Assembly: GCA_964246015.1 (NCBI GenBank)
Contig: CAXTPG010000117.1
Span: 1 to 13,136 of the forward strand
Source of the DNA: JBBROS01 sp964246015
Lineage (GTDB): Bacteria > Pseudomonadota > Alphaproteobacteria > Acetobacterales > Acetobacteraceae
Length of the DNA: 13,136 bases
Direction: 5' to 3'
Under the pieces are notes generated by a model. That model worked only from the letters and a program-made list of their open reading frames with translations, was not told the origin of the DNA and searched no databases. Each line of letters begins with the position of its first letter. Within the stretch, counting starts at the first letter, position 1. The position numbers and the translations under genes were made by a program. Below are positions 1 to 7,545 of this stretch, piece after piece.

Positions 1-1799
1 CGGCCGGGCACGGGTCGATGCTGCTCTATGCCCTGCTGCACCTGACCGGCCACGCCGGCATGGGCATCGAGGACCTCCGCCGCTTCCGCCAGCTCGACAG
101 CCCCGCCGCCGGGCACCCCGAGTTCGGCGAGCACCCCGCCATCGAAACCACCACCGGCCCCCTCGGCCAGGGCTTCGCCACCGCCGTCGGCATGGCGCTG
201 GCCGAACGCATGATGGCCGCCCGCTTCGGCCGCAGCCTCGTCGATCACCGCACCTGGGTCGTCGCCTCCGACGGGGACCTGATGGAGGGCGTGAGCCACG
301 AGGCCGCGTGCCTGGCCGGGCACCTGCGCCTGGAGAAGCTCACCGTCCTCTGGGACGACAACAGCGTCTCGATCGACGGCGACACTGCGCTCAGCCAATC
401 CGACGACACGCTGAAGCGCTTCGCCGCCGCCGGCTGGACCACGAAGCGCGTCAACGGCCACGAACCCGGGGACATCGCGGCCGCCCTGTCGCTGGCCGCC
501 CGCTCCAAGAAGCCGACCCTCATCGCCTGCCGCACCATCATCGGCTTCGCCGCCCCCACCAAGGCCGGAACCGCCGCCGTCCATGGCAGCCCCCTGGGCG
601 AGACCGAATCCGAAGCCGCAAAGGCCGCGCTCGACTGGCACCACCCCCCCTTCGAGATCCCCGCCGATCTCGCCGAACGCTGGCAGCGCGCCGGGGCCCG
701 CGGCACCACCGCCCGGCGCGCCTGGTTGAAGCGCCTCGCCAACCACCCCCTCCGCGCCGAGTTCGACCGTGTCACCGCCGGCCGCCTGCCCGAAACCTGG
801 CACGAAGCCGCCGCCGCCCTGAAGGCGGAGCTCGCCGAGACCCGCCCCGCCCTCGCCACCCGGCAAAGCAGCCAGCTCGCCCTCGACATCCTCGCCGCCG
901 CCATCCCCGAACTCGTCGGCGGCTCCGCCGATCTCACCGGCTCCAACCTCACCCTCGCGCGCGGCATGGCCCCCGTCACCCCCGGAAGCTATGCCGGCCG
1001 CTACGTCCATTACGGCATCCGCGAGCACGCCATGGCCGCGTGCCTCAACGGCATGGCCCTGCACGGCGGCCTGGTGCCCTATGCCGGCACCTTCTTCGTC
1101 TTCACCGACTACATGCGCCCCGCGCTGCGCCTCGCCGCCCTGATGCGCCAGCGCGTCATCCACGTCCTCACGCATGACAGCATCGGCCTCGGCGAGGACG
1201 GCCCGACCCACCAGCCCATCGAGCACCTGGCCTCCCTCCGCGCCATGCCCGGCCTGTTCGTCATGCGCCCGGCCGACGCGATGGAAACCGCGGAATGCTG
1301 GGAACTCGCGTTGCGCCGGGCCGACGGCCCCAGCCTGCTGGTGCTCTCCCGCCAGGCCGTGCCGTCGCTGCGCGCCGACGCCGGGGAGAACCGGTGTGCC
1401 CGCGGCGGCTATGTGCTGGCGGAGGCCGACGGCCCCCGCCAGGTCACCCTGATCGCCACCGGCAGCGAAGTCGCCGTCGCCGTCGAGGCCCGCCGCCTCC
1501 TGGCCGAGGACGGCATCCCCGCCGCCGTCGTCTCCCTCCCCTGCTGGGAGCTGTTCGCCACCCTCGACGAAGCGACCCGCGCGCCCATCCTCGGCGCCGT
1601 GCTGCGCGTGGGCATCGAGGCCGCGTGCGGCTTCGGCTGGGAACGCTGGCTCGGCCCCGACGGCATCTTCGTCGGCATGACCGGCTTCGGCGCCAGCGCC
1701 CCGGCCGAGACCCTGTTCCGGCACTTCGGCATCACGCCGGATGCCATCGCCTCGGCCGTGAAGAAGCGGCTGCAACCCCCTCCACAACAAGGAAATTAG
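1..1799 (+). CDS. tkt: Transketolase, 5'-truncated by the window edge
   Basis: This thiamine-diphosphate enzyme moves two-carbon ketol units between sugar phosphates in the pentose-phosphate pathway (and the Calvin cycle where present), in the cytoplasm. The reading frame is already open at base 3, where AGHGSMLLYALLH matches the conserved early part of the family. The true start therefore lies upstream, roughly 60 codons missing, and the ATG at 18 is internal. Visible motifs are TTTGPLGQGFATAVG (about 151), the ThDP/metal motif SDGDLMEG (267-290) followed by DDNSVSIDG, HGSPLG with a substrate-binding His (about 582), and REHAMA (1020-1037), whose Glu is the cofactor-activating residue. GEDGPTHQPIEHLASLR follows (about 1192). 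The C-terminal domain is complete and ends at TAG 1797-1799. It is the first visible gene of a tkt-gap-pgk operon, only 4 bp from gap. The family assignment is secure. Confidence 0.97.
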   Translation, partial: AGHGSMLLYALLHLTGHAGMGIEDLRRFRQLDSPAAGHPEFGEHPAIETTTGPLGQGFATAVGMALAERMMAARFGRSLVDHRTWVVASDGDLMEGVSHEAACLAGHLRLEKLTVLWDDNSVSIDGDTALSQSDDTLKRFAAAGWTTKRVNGHEPGDIAAALSLAARSKKPTLIACRTIIGFAAPTKAGTAAVHGSPLGETESEAAKAALDWHHPPFEIPADLAERWQRAGARGTTARRAWLKRLANHPLRAEFDRVTAGRLPETWHEAAAALKAELAETRPALATRQSSQLALDILAAAIPELVGGSADLTGSNLTLARGMAPVTPGSYAGRYVHYGIREHAMAACLNGMALHGGLVPYAGTFFVFTDYMRPALRLAALMRQRVIHVLTHDSIGLGEDGPTHQPIEHLASLRAMPGLFVMRPADAMETAECWELALRRADGPSLLVLSRQAVPSLRADAGENRCARGGYVLAEADGPRQVTLIATGSEVAVAVEARRLLAEDGIPAAVVSLPCWELFATLDEATRAPILGAVLRVGIEAACGFGWERWLGPDGIFVGMTGFGASAPAETLFRHFGITPDAIASAVKKRLQPPPQQGN

Positions 1800-1803
1800 A
1801 ACC

Positions 1804-2820
1804 ATGGCCGTGAAGGTCGCCATCAACGGGTTCGGGCGCATCGGGCGTCTGGTGCTGCGCGCCATCGTCGAGAGCGGGCGCACCGACGTCGTCCCGGTCG
1901 CCATCAACGACCTCGGCAGCGTCGAGGCCAACGCCCACCTCTTCCGCTTCGACAGCGTCCACGGCCGCTTCCCCGGCGAGGTCGAGGTGAACGGCGACAG
2001 CATCACCATCCACCACAACGGCCGCACCTACGGCCCCCTGAAGGTCACCGCCGAGCGCGAACCCGGCAAGGTCCCCTACCAGGGCGTCGACGTCGCCCTG
2101 GAATGCACGGGCCGCTTCACCACCAAGGACTCGGCGATGGCGCTGATCCAGGGGGCCGGAGCGCGCAAGGTGCTGATCTCCGCCCCCGCCGACGGCGTCG
2201 ACGCGACGGTCGTCTACGGCGTCAACCACCAGGTGATCACGAAGGACATGACCGTGATCTCCAACGCCTCCTGCACCACCAACTGCCTGGCGCCGATGGC
2301 CAAGGTGCTGCACGACAGCTTCGGCATCCTGCGCGGCTATATGGTCACCATCCACGCCTACACCGGCGACCAGAACACCGTCGACACGCTGCACAAGGAC
2401 CTGCACCGCGCCCGCGCCGCCGCGGTCAGCGCAATCCCCACCAGCACCGGCGCCGCAAAGGCCGTGGGCCTCGTCCTGCCCGAACTCAAGGGCAAGCTCG
2501 ACGGCACCGCCATCCGCATCCCGACCCCGAACGTCAGCCTCGTGAGCCTCGACGTGAACCTGCGCGACGCGGCCACCGTCCAGCAGATCAACGACGCCAT
2601 GAAGGCCGCCGCGTCCGGCCCCATGAAGGGCATCCTCGACTACAACACCCACAAGCTCGTCAGCATCGACTTCAACCACCAGCCCGCCTCCTGCACCTTC
2701 GACGCGACGCAGACCGCCGTCGTCGACGGTCAGCTGGCCCGCGTCATGGGCTGGTACGACAACGAATGGGGCTTCTCGAACCGCATGGCCGACACCGCGG
2801 CCCTGTTCGGGAGCCTGTAA
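1804..2820 (+). CDS. gap: Glyceraldehyde-3-phosphate dehydrogenase (338 aa)
   Basis: This enzyme catalyses the reversible oxidation and phosphorylation of glyceraldehyde 3-phosphate to 1,3-bisphosphoglycerate, the substrate of the next gene product. The Rossmann motif INGFGRIGRLVLRA is at residues 7-20, with Asp36 of AINDLG as the usual adenosine-ribose contact. The active-site segment SNASCTTNCLAP carries the catalytic Cys157, and TIHAYTGDQ carries His184. PTSTGAAKAVGLVLPELKGK and the C-terminal WYDNEWGFSNRM are intact, and the length is normal. The S-loop reads DTLHKDLHRARAAA, the alphaproteobacterial form, and lacks the Pro found in strictly NAD-specific glycolytic enzymes, so cofactor preference cannot be settled from sequence. 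An AAGGA Shine-Dalgarno sits at 1789-1793, inside the end of tkt, which supports this ATG and translational coupling. The gene order suggests use in glycolysis, gluconeogenesis or the Calvin cycle. Confidence 0.97.
   Translation: MAVKVAINGFGRIGRLVLRAIVESGRTDVVPVAINDLGSVEANAHLFRFDSVHGRFPGEVEVNGDSITIHHNGRTYGPLKVTAEREPGKVPYQGVDVALECTGRFTTKDSAMALIQGAGARKVLISAPADGVDATVVYGVNHQVITKDMTVISNASCTTNCLAPMAKVLHDSFGILRGYMVTIHAYTGDQNTVDTLHKDLHRARAAAVSAIPTSTGAAKAVGLVLPELKGKLDGTAIRIPTPNVSLVSLDVNLRDAATVQQINDAMKAAASGPMKGILDYNTHKLVSIDFNHQPASCTFDATQTAVVDGQLARVMGWYDNEWGFSNRMADTAALFGSL
2809..2813 (+). promoter_or_regulatory. Ribosome binding site fixing the pgk GTG start
   Basis: GGGAG lies inside the last codons of gap, 9 bp before GTG 2823. 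It supports the GTG as the pgk start and indicates translational coupling of gap and pgk. Confidence 0.6.
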
Positions 2821-2822
2821 GG

Positions 2823-4013
2823 GTGAAGGTCCGCCTGCTTGACGGCGTCGCCGTCCGAGGGAAGCGCGTACTCCTGCGCGCCGACCTCAACGTCCCCGTC
2901 CGCGACGGGCGGATCACCGACACGACCCGCATCGAACGCCTCAGCCCCACCATCCGCGAACTCGCCGACGCCGGCGCGCGGGTGGTGGTGTGCAGCCACT
3001 TCGATCGCCCGAAAGGCAAGCGCGTCCCCGAGATGTCGCTGCGCCCGATGGCCGAGGCGCTCGCAGAAGTCCTCGCCCGCCCCGTCGCCTTCGCCGAGGA
3101 CTGCATCGGCGACACGGCCGCCCACGCCATCGCCGCGCTGCGGGACGGCGACGTCCTGGTGCTGGAGAACACGCGCTTCCACGCCGGCGAGGAGACGAAC
3201 GACCCGGCCTTCGCCCAGGCCCTCGCCGCCCATGCCGACCTCTTCGTCAACGACGCCTTCTCCGCCGCCCACCGCGCCCACGCCAGCACCGAGGGCGTCG
3301 CCCACCTCATCCCCGCCTATGCGGGCCGCCTGATGCAGCAGGAGCTGGAGGCGTTGGACGCAGCGCTCGGCACCCCGGCCCGCCCCGTCGCGGCCATCGT
3401 CGGAGGCAGCAAGGTCTCGACCAAGCTGGAGCTGCTGGGCAACCTGTCGCGCCGGGTCGACGTGCTGGTGATCGGCGGAGCGATGGCCAACACCTTCCTT
3501 GCCGCGCAGGGCACCGACGTCGGCCGCAGCCTGCAGGAGGCGGAGATGCACGCGACCGCCCGCGACATCCTGGACCAGGCCCGCGCCGCCAACTGCACCG
3601 TCGTGCTGCCCGAAGACGCCGTCGTCGCCCGCGAGTTCAAACCAAACCCGCCTACCGAAACCGTCGCCATCGACGCCATTCCGCACGACGCCATGATGCT
3701 GGACGTTGGCCCGGCGACTGTCGCGGCGTTGAAGGCCCGGCTGCCCGCCCTTCGGACCCTGGTCTGGAACGGCCCGCTCGGCGCCTTCGAAACCCCGCCC
3801 TTCGACGCAGCCACCACCGCCCTCGCCCAGGCCGTCGCCGAAGCGACCGTCGCAGGGACCCTTCGCAGCGTCGCCGGCGGCGGCGACACCGTCTCCGCCC
3901 TCCGCCACGCCGGCGTCTCCGACCGCTTGAGCTACGTCAGCAGCGCCGGCGGCGCATTCCTGGAATGGCTGGAAGGAAAGACGCTGCCCGGCGTCGCAGC
4001 CCTCGAAGCCTGA
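2823..4013 (+). CDS. pgk: Phosphoglycerate kinase (396 aa), GTG start
   Basis: This cytoplasmic kinase transfers phosphate between 1,3-bisphosphoglycerate and ADP to give 3-phosphoglycerate and ATP. Family signatures run the full length: LLRADLNVPVRDGRITDTTR near the N-terminus, CSHFDRPKGKR, LENTRFHAGEE, VNDAFSAAHRAHAS, the nucleotide-site GGSKVSTKLELL (Lys197), IGGAMANTFLAAQG, WNGPLGAFE, and GGGDTVSA (Asp355) with SSAGGAFLEWLEG at the end. I place the start at GTG 2823, two bases after the gap stop. The encoded MKVRLLDGVAVRGKRVLLR is the normal Pgk N-terminus, no in-frame ATG is suitable, and GGGAG lies 9 bp upstream. The 396-residue length is normal. Open frame further upstream in this phase overlaps gap and is a codon-bias shadow. 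The near-overlap with gap implies co-transcription and coupled translation. An aldolase gene (fba), often next in such operons, is not found here. Confidence 0.97.
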   Translation: MKVRLLDGVAVRGKRVLLRADLNVPVRDGRITDTTRIERLSPTIRELADAGARVVVCSHFDRPKGKRVPEMSLRPMAEALAEVLARPVAFAEDCIGDTAAHAIAALRDGDVLVLENTRFHAGEETNDPAFAQALAAHADLFVNDAFSAAHRAHASTEGVAHLIPAYAGRLMQQELEALDAALGTPARPVAAIVGGSKVSTKLELLGNLSRRVDVLVIGGAMANTFLAAQGTDVGRSLQEAEMHATARDILDQARAANCTVVLPEDAVVAREFKPNPPTETVAIDAIPHDAMMLDVGPATVAALKARLPALRTLVWNGPLGAFETPPFDAATTALAQAVAEATVAGTLRSVAGGGDTVSALRHAGVSDRLSYVSSAGGAFLEWLEGKTLPGVAALEA

Positions 4014-4019
4014 CGAACC

Positions 4020-4066
4020 CGGCGCCGCAACCGCTGATTTACGTGGTAGCGGCCGCCGCGGTGCCG
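4020..4066 (+). terminator. Imperfect GC-rich hairpin just after pgk
   Basis: The arms 4020-4028 (CGGCGCCGC) and 4058-4066 (GCGGTGCCG) pair over 9 bp with one G-U pair. Inside an asymmetric internal loop, CCGCT (4031-4035) pairs with AGCGG (4048-4052) around a 12-nt loop. The structure begins 7 bp after the pgk stop. There is no U-run behind it, so it is not a canonical intrinsic terminator. It could be a 3'-end stabiliser, a partial terminator or a processing site at the end of the tkt-gap-pgk transcript. This is a by-eye fold only. Confidence 0.4.
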
Positions 4067-4097
4067 TAACGTCATCTGTATAAACGGGGAGGCTGAC

Positions 4098-4361
4098 ATG
4101 GCACAGGCACCGGCGGGTGGCGGCAAGGGCGGCGGCAAGCCGGACACGAAGAAGGCCGAGGCCGCGTTCAAGAACCTCGGCAAGGACGTCGGCGACCTCA
4201 AGAAGGACATCGCCGAGTTGGAGAAGCTGACGGCCCAAGCCTCCAAAAAGCCCGAGGATGCGACGAAATCAGCCGACGAAATCAAGAAGCTCCTGACCGA
4301 CATCGACAAGGCGACCGCCGCGATCCGCAAATCCTTCGAGTCCGACGCAAAGCAACTCTGA
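4098..4361 (+). CDS. Small lysine-rich, probably coiled-coil protein of unknown function (87 aa)
   Basis: I do not recognise this protein. A strong Shine-Dalgarno, GGGGAGG at 4086-4092, lies 5 bp before the ATG, so expression is plausible. The first 16 residues are Gly/Ala/Lys-rich (GGGKGGGKPDTKK) and probably disordered. From about residue 20 the sequence is charged and helical, with hydrophobic residues at heptad-like spacing (LGKDVGDLKKDIAELEKL, then IKKLLTDIDKATAAI), as expected for an antiparallel helical hairpin or coiled coil. It holds 17 lysines, no Cys or Trp, and no signal peptide or membrane segment, so a cytoplasmic protein is expected. It lies 84 bp after pgk on the same strand, separated by the hairpin, and converges on the MCP gene. 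It might be read through from the pgk operon or transcribed on its own. A nucleoid- or stress-associated role is conceivable, but nothing here proves one. Confidence 0.8.
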   Translation: MAQAPAGGGKGGGKPDTKKAEAAFKNLGKDVGDLKKDIAELEKLTAQASKKPEDATKSADEIKKLLTDIDKATAAIRKSFESDAKQL

Positions 4362-4440
4362 CGCTGCGGCGACCCGATCACGTCGCGCCGGCGTCCCGCC
4401 AGCCAAGCAAAGCCATGACGTGCCGAAAACGGGCGCTCAA

Positions 4441-4494
4441 TGATGGGTGACTCCATCAGCGGGCTCTGAGACAGATAGGCGTGCCCGACACGCC
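4441..4494. terminator. Hairpins in the convergent intergenic region
   Basis: The 168-bp gap between the 87-aa gene (+) and the MCP gene (-) holds no convincing ORF. It contains two small inverted repeats: TGATGG/CCATCA with a 6-nt loop (4441-4458), and the perfect GGCGTG/CACGCC with a 5-nt loop (4478-4494). The second is GC-rich and lies 36 bp beyond the MCP stop on the minus strand, followed there by a weakly T-rich TATCTGTCTC. It is the best candidate for a shared terminator, but with no clear U-run it remains weak. Confidence 0.35.
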
Positions 4495-4529
4495 CCATTC
4501 TCCGACGCGGCCCGCGGCGCCCGCCCCCC

Positions 4530-6488
4530 CTAAGCCGCCCGCAGCCGCCCCAGCAACCCGTCCAGCTCCCGCCCCAGGACCTCCCCCTGCCGCACCACGT
4601 CCGCATTGGCGCCGTGCAGCGTCGTAATCGCATCCGTCGTCGTCTCCGCCTCCCGCGACAACGCATCCACGCGAGCACTCACGTCCGTCGTGCCCCGCGC
4701 TGCTTCGGCCGCGTTGCGCGCGATCTCCTGCGTCGCCGCACTCTGCTGCTCCACCGCAGCAGCGATCGCCGCCGACGTCCCATCCATCTCCGCGATCACC
4801 CCGGCAATCCCGCGGATGCTCGCGACCGCATCCATCGTCGCCGCGCGGATCGCCTCGACCTGGGCCGCGATCTCGTGCGTCGCCGTGCTCGTCTGCCCGG
4901 CCAGCGTCTTCACCTCCCCGGCCACCACCGCAAACCCCTTCCCCGCATCCCCCGCCCGCGCCGCCTCGATCGTCGCATTCAGCGCCAGAAGGTTGGTCTG
5001 CGCCGCAACCCCCCCGATCGTATGCACAACGGTCCCGATCCGGTCCGCCGCCTCCGACAGGCTCTGCACGATCGCCTGAGTCTCCCCGGCCGCGGCCAGG
5101 GTCCGCCGGGCCGTCGCCGCCGTCGCCCCCACCTGGCGCGAGATCTCGCTCACGGACGCCGCCATCTGCTGCGCCGACGCCGCCATCGTCGTCACGTTCC
5201 CGCTCGCCCCCGCGGCACTGCTGGCGGCCGCCATCGCCTCCTCGCGGCTCCGCCCGGCCGTGGCACCCAGCGCTGCAGCAAGCCTGCCCAGCCCGGCCGT
5301 CGAATCGCCGATCTGCCGCGCCACGCTCCCCACCGTCCGCTCGAAGTCATCGGCCACCGACAGCATCGCCGCCTTCCGCGACCGCTCCGCCGCCTCGCGC
5401 TCCGCCATCGCCTCCGCCTCCAGCTCCCGCACGCGCCGGTTGCCGTCCCGTAGCACGGCCACGCTCCGCGCCATGGCGCCGATCTCGTCCCCCCGCGCCG
5501 TCCCCGGCACATCCGTCTCCAGCGCCCCCGCCGCAATCCTGTCCATCGCCCCGCGCAACGCCTGCAACGGCCGGGTGATCCCACGCGCGGCCAGCAGCGC
5601 GATCCCGATCGCCAGCACCGTCGCGACACCCGTCCCCACCCCCAGCAACTGCCGCTGCAACGCCGCCGCTCGCGTCGCATGCTCGGACGCCGCATCGAAC
5701 CGCCGGGCCGCGTCGTTCCGCTGGGCCGCCATCCGCTCCGCCACCGCCCGCAACCCGGCGTCCAGCGCATCGACCGCCCGCCGCCGAGCCCCCGTCGCCT
5801 CGGCCAGCGCCGACTGCGCCGCCGCGACGCCCCGCTGCGCCTCCAGCGCCGCCCCCGCCACCCGCTTCAGCCGCATCGACGCGCCCTCCGTCTGCCCGAT
5901 CTCACCCATCAGCGACCCGGTCTGGTCCAACGCCTGCGCCAGGATGAGCGCCTCCCGCCCATGCTCCCGCTCGAGCCCTCCCGCAGCCAGCGCCGCCGTC
6001 GCCACCTCCCCATAGATGCGCTGCGCCAGCGCCGCCGCCGGCCCGCCGGCCCGGGACGCGACCTCGGACAACGCCGCAACCGGGCTCAGCATCGTCCCGA
6101 CCGCGTTCGACAGCGCCGCGACAGCCTCGGCACGGCGGCCGATCGCCCCCTCCGCATCCGCGGTCAGCCCCGCCAGCCCCTGCTCCACCCCCGCCTTCCG
6201 CAATCCCGCATCCAACGCCTCCAGGCTCGCGCGGAACGCGGCATTGTCGGACGCCGCACCCGACCGCAGGAACTCCGAGAGCAGCCGCCGCGCCGCCCCC
6301 ACCTGCTCATCCAGGCCAGCGATCGCCGACACCTGGGCAAACGCGGCGCCCCGCGCCTCGTCCGCAACGCGGGCGCGGTCCGAGCTGACGAGCACGGCGA
6401 TCGACGCCCCGCCCAGCAGCGCGACGACCGCCGAAAACCCCAGCAGCAGCCGGGCCCGGATCGACCGGAAACGCAGGCGTATCGGCAT
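4530..6488 (-). CDS. Methyl-accepting chemotaxis protein, two-TM with periplasmic helical sensor (652 aa)
   Basis: This is a chemoreceptor that would signal to CheW/CheA at the inner membrane. A first transmembrane helix lies at about residues 14-35 (LLLGFSAVVALLGGASIAVLV). An Ala-rich, apparently all-helical periplasmic domain follows at about 36-279, and a second TM at about 280-300. A HAMP domain begins at GITRPLQALRGAMDRIAAG, and the long cytoplasmic coiled coil carries the conserved tip AQTNLLALNATIEAARAG (Glu508) and KGFAVVAGEVKTLA. No C-terminal NWETF-like CheR/CheB tether is present; the protein ends LLGRLRAA. I chose ATG 6488 because it gives a short basic N-terminus before TM1 and follows the dctP-like stop by 11 bp. 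The longer open frame upstream overlaps that gene and has no MCP character. The sensor domain could be a helical-bimodular or four-helix type, but this is not proven. It probably shares a transcript with the upstream binding-protein gene. Confidence 0.93.
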   Translation of the reverse strand: MPIRLRFRSIRARLLLGFSAVVALLGGASIAVLVSSDRARVADEARGAAFAQVSAIAGLDEQVGAARRLLSEFLRSGAASDNAAFRASLEALDAGLRKAGVEQGLAGLTADAEGAIGRRAEAVAALSNAVGTMLSPVAALSEVASRAGGPAAALAQRIYGEVATAALAAGGLEREHGREALILAQALDQTGSLMGEIGQTEGASMRLKRVAGAALEAQRGVAAAQSALAEATGARRRAVDALDAGLRAVAERMAAQRNDAARRFDAASEHATRAAALQRQLLGVGTGVATVLAIGIALLAARGITRPLQALRGAMDRIAAGALETDVPGTARGDEIGAMARSVAVLRDGNRRVRELEAEAMAEREAAERSRKAAMLSVADDFERTVGSVARQIGDSTAGLGRLAAALGATAGRSREEAMAAASSAAGASGNVTTMAASAQQMAASVSEISRQVGATAATARRTLAAAGETQAIVQSLSEAADRIGTVVHTIGGVAAQTNLLALNATIEAARAGDAGKGFAVVAGEVKTLAGQTSTATHEIAAQVEAIRAATMDAVASIRGIAGVIAEMDGTSAAIAAAVEQQSAATQEIARNAAEAARGTTDVSARVDALSREAETTTDAITTLHGANADVVRQGEVLGRELDGLLGRLRAA

Positions 6489-6499
6489 CGGCACGCCGC

Positions 6500-7477
6500 T
6501 CAGGCGGTCGCGCTGCGGAACCGGCGAACCGCATCGGCCCCGTAGCTCTTGCCCAGATGCTCCATCGCCAACTCGCCCAGCTTCAGGAAGGCCGGCCGGT
6601 CGACGTCCTCCACGACCGTCATCCCCGCGCCCGACAGCGTCTTCAGCCCCTCCGTCTCCGTCCGAATCGCGTGCGCACGGCTCGCCTCGGCGCCCGCCTG
6701 GGCCGCGGCAGCGAAGACCGCGCGATCCTCGGCCGACAGCTCGTCCCACACGTCGGCCGAGATCAGCATCGGTCCGGCCGTGTAGGCGTGCCCCGTCAGC
6801 GACACGTGCGTCTGGAACCGGCTGAGCTGTGCCGCGAGGATGATGTTGACCGGGTTCTCCTGCGCCTCGAACCGGCCGGTCCGCAGCGCCTCGGGCAGTT
6901 GCGGGAAGGCGAGGATGTCGGGGCTGGCGCCCATCACCTTGAAGCTCTCGAGGATGACCTCGGACACCGGCACGCGGATCCGCAGGCCCCGCAGCTCGGC
7001 CGGGTTGCGGACCGGACGGTTCGCCGTGATATGCCGCACGCCGATCTCGCTCCAGGCCAGCACGCCCACGCCCTTCGGCCGCAGCAGCTCCGCGCAGGAC
7101 CGCCCCAGCGGCCCGTCCAGCGCCGCCCGCGCCTGCGCAGCGTCGCGGAACAGGTACGGCGTCTCGACCAGGCCGACCTCCTTCACCAGCGTCGCCGTCG
7201 TGCCCACGGGCGCGATGCTGAGGTCCAGCGTGCCGTCCGCCACCGACTTCAGCATCTGCAGCTCGGTCCCAAGGGTCGAGTTCGGGCTGATGTCGATCTG
7301 CAGCCGCCCCCCCGATTCCTTCGCCAGCGACGCCGCGAACACCGTCGACGCGGTATGCAGCACGCTGTCCGTGCTGTTGTTGTGGCCCAGCCGGAACCGG
7401 CGCGCCTGTGCGCGTGCGACATGGGGCGCCGACAGCAGGGCGGCGGAGAGCATCAGGGCGCGGCGGGACAGGGACAT
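6500..7477 (-). CDS. TRAP transporter substrate-binding protein, DctP family (325 aa)
   Basis: This is a periplasmic binding protein of the tripartite ATP-independent (TRAP) family, whose members usually bind carboxylates. The start at ATG 7477 gives a leader MSLSRRALMLSAALLSAP with a twin-arginine-like SRRALML and likely cleavage after VARAQA. GAGG lies about 9 bp upstream, and the 10 extra upstream codons are unlikely. Family landmarks are GTELQMLKSVADGTLDLS, YLFRDAAQARAALDG, GLRIRVP with the position of the carboxylate-binding Arg (Arg168), and FEAQENPVNIILA. The length is normal. No dctQ or dctM membrane subunits lie in the window; instead, an MCP gene starts 11 bp after the stop and an ABC-type binding-protein gene lies 68 bp upstream. 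It may feed a distant TRAP permease, or present ligand to the MCP. The ligand cannot be predicted. Confidence 0.92.
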   Translation of the reverse strand: MSLSRRALMLSAALLSAPHVARAQARRFRLGHNNSTDSVLHTASTVFAASLAKESGGRLQIDISPNSTLGTELQMLKSVADGTLDLSIAPVGTTATLVKEVGLVETPYLFRDAAQARAALDGPLGRSCAELLRPKGVGVLAWSEIGVRHITANRPVRNPAELRGLRIRVPVSEVILESFKVMGASPDILAFPQLPEALRTGRFEAQENPVNIILAAQLSRFQTHVSLTGHAYTAGPMLISADVWDELSAEDRAVFAAAAQAGAEASRAHAIRTETEGLKTLSGAGMTVVEDVDRPAFLKLGELAMEHLGKSYGADAVRRFRSATA

Positions 7478-7545
7478 CGGGGCGGCCTCATCTTGTATGG
7501 ACCGCATCCTGCCCTGCCCCGCTTAACGCAAGGTGTATGCGGGCC

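Noticed and set aside
18..1799. ATG at 18 as the true transketolase start
   Set aside because: The conserved AGHGS motif continues in frame upstream of it to base 3, and the protein would lack its N-terminal part.
4079..4084. TATAAA as a -10 box for the 87-aa gene
   Set aside because: A start site about 7 bp downstream would fall within or after the strong ribosome site (4086-4092), and no -35-like hexamer lies at a suitable distance.
1732..4238. Long minus-strand open frames over gap and pgk
   Set aside because: They have the same GC-skewed codon shadow, no recognisable motifs and no ribosome sites, and they lie fully opposite conserved enzymes.
6489..6749. N-terminal extension of the MCP frame up to 6749
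   Set aside because: The extension overlaps the DctP-like gene, is Arg/Gly-rich without structure and would bury the first membrane helix. ATG 6488, just after the upstream stop, fits the family.
7502..7542. Inverted repeat CCGCAT/ATGCGG between the two binding-protein genes
   Set aside because: The stem is only 6 bp with a 29-nt loop and no T-run, which is expected by chance in such GC-rich DNA.
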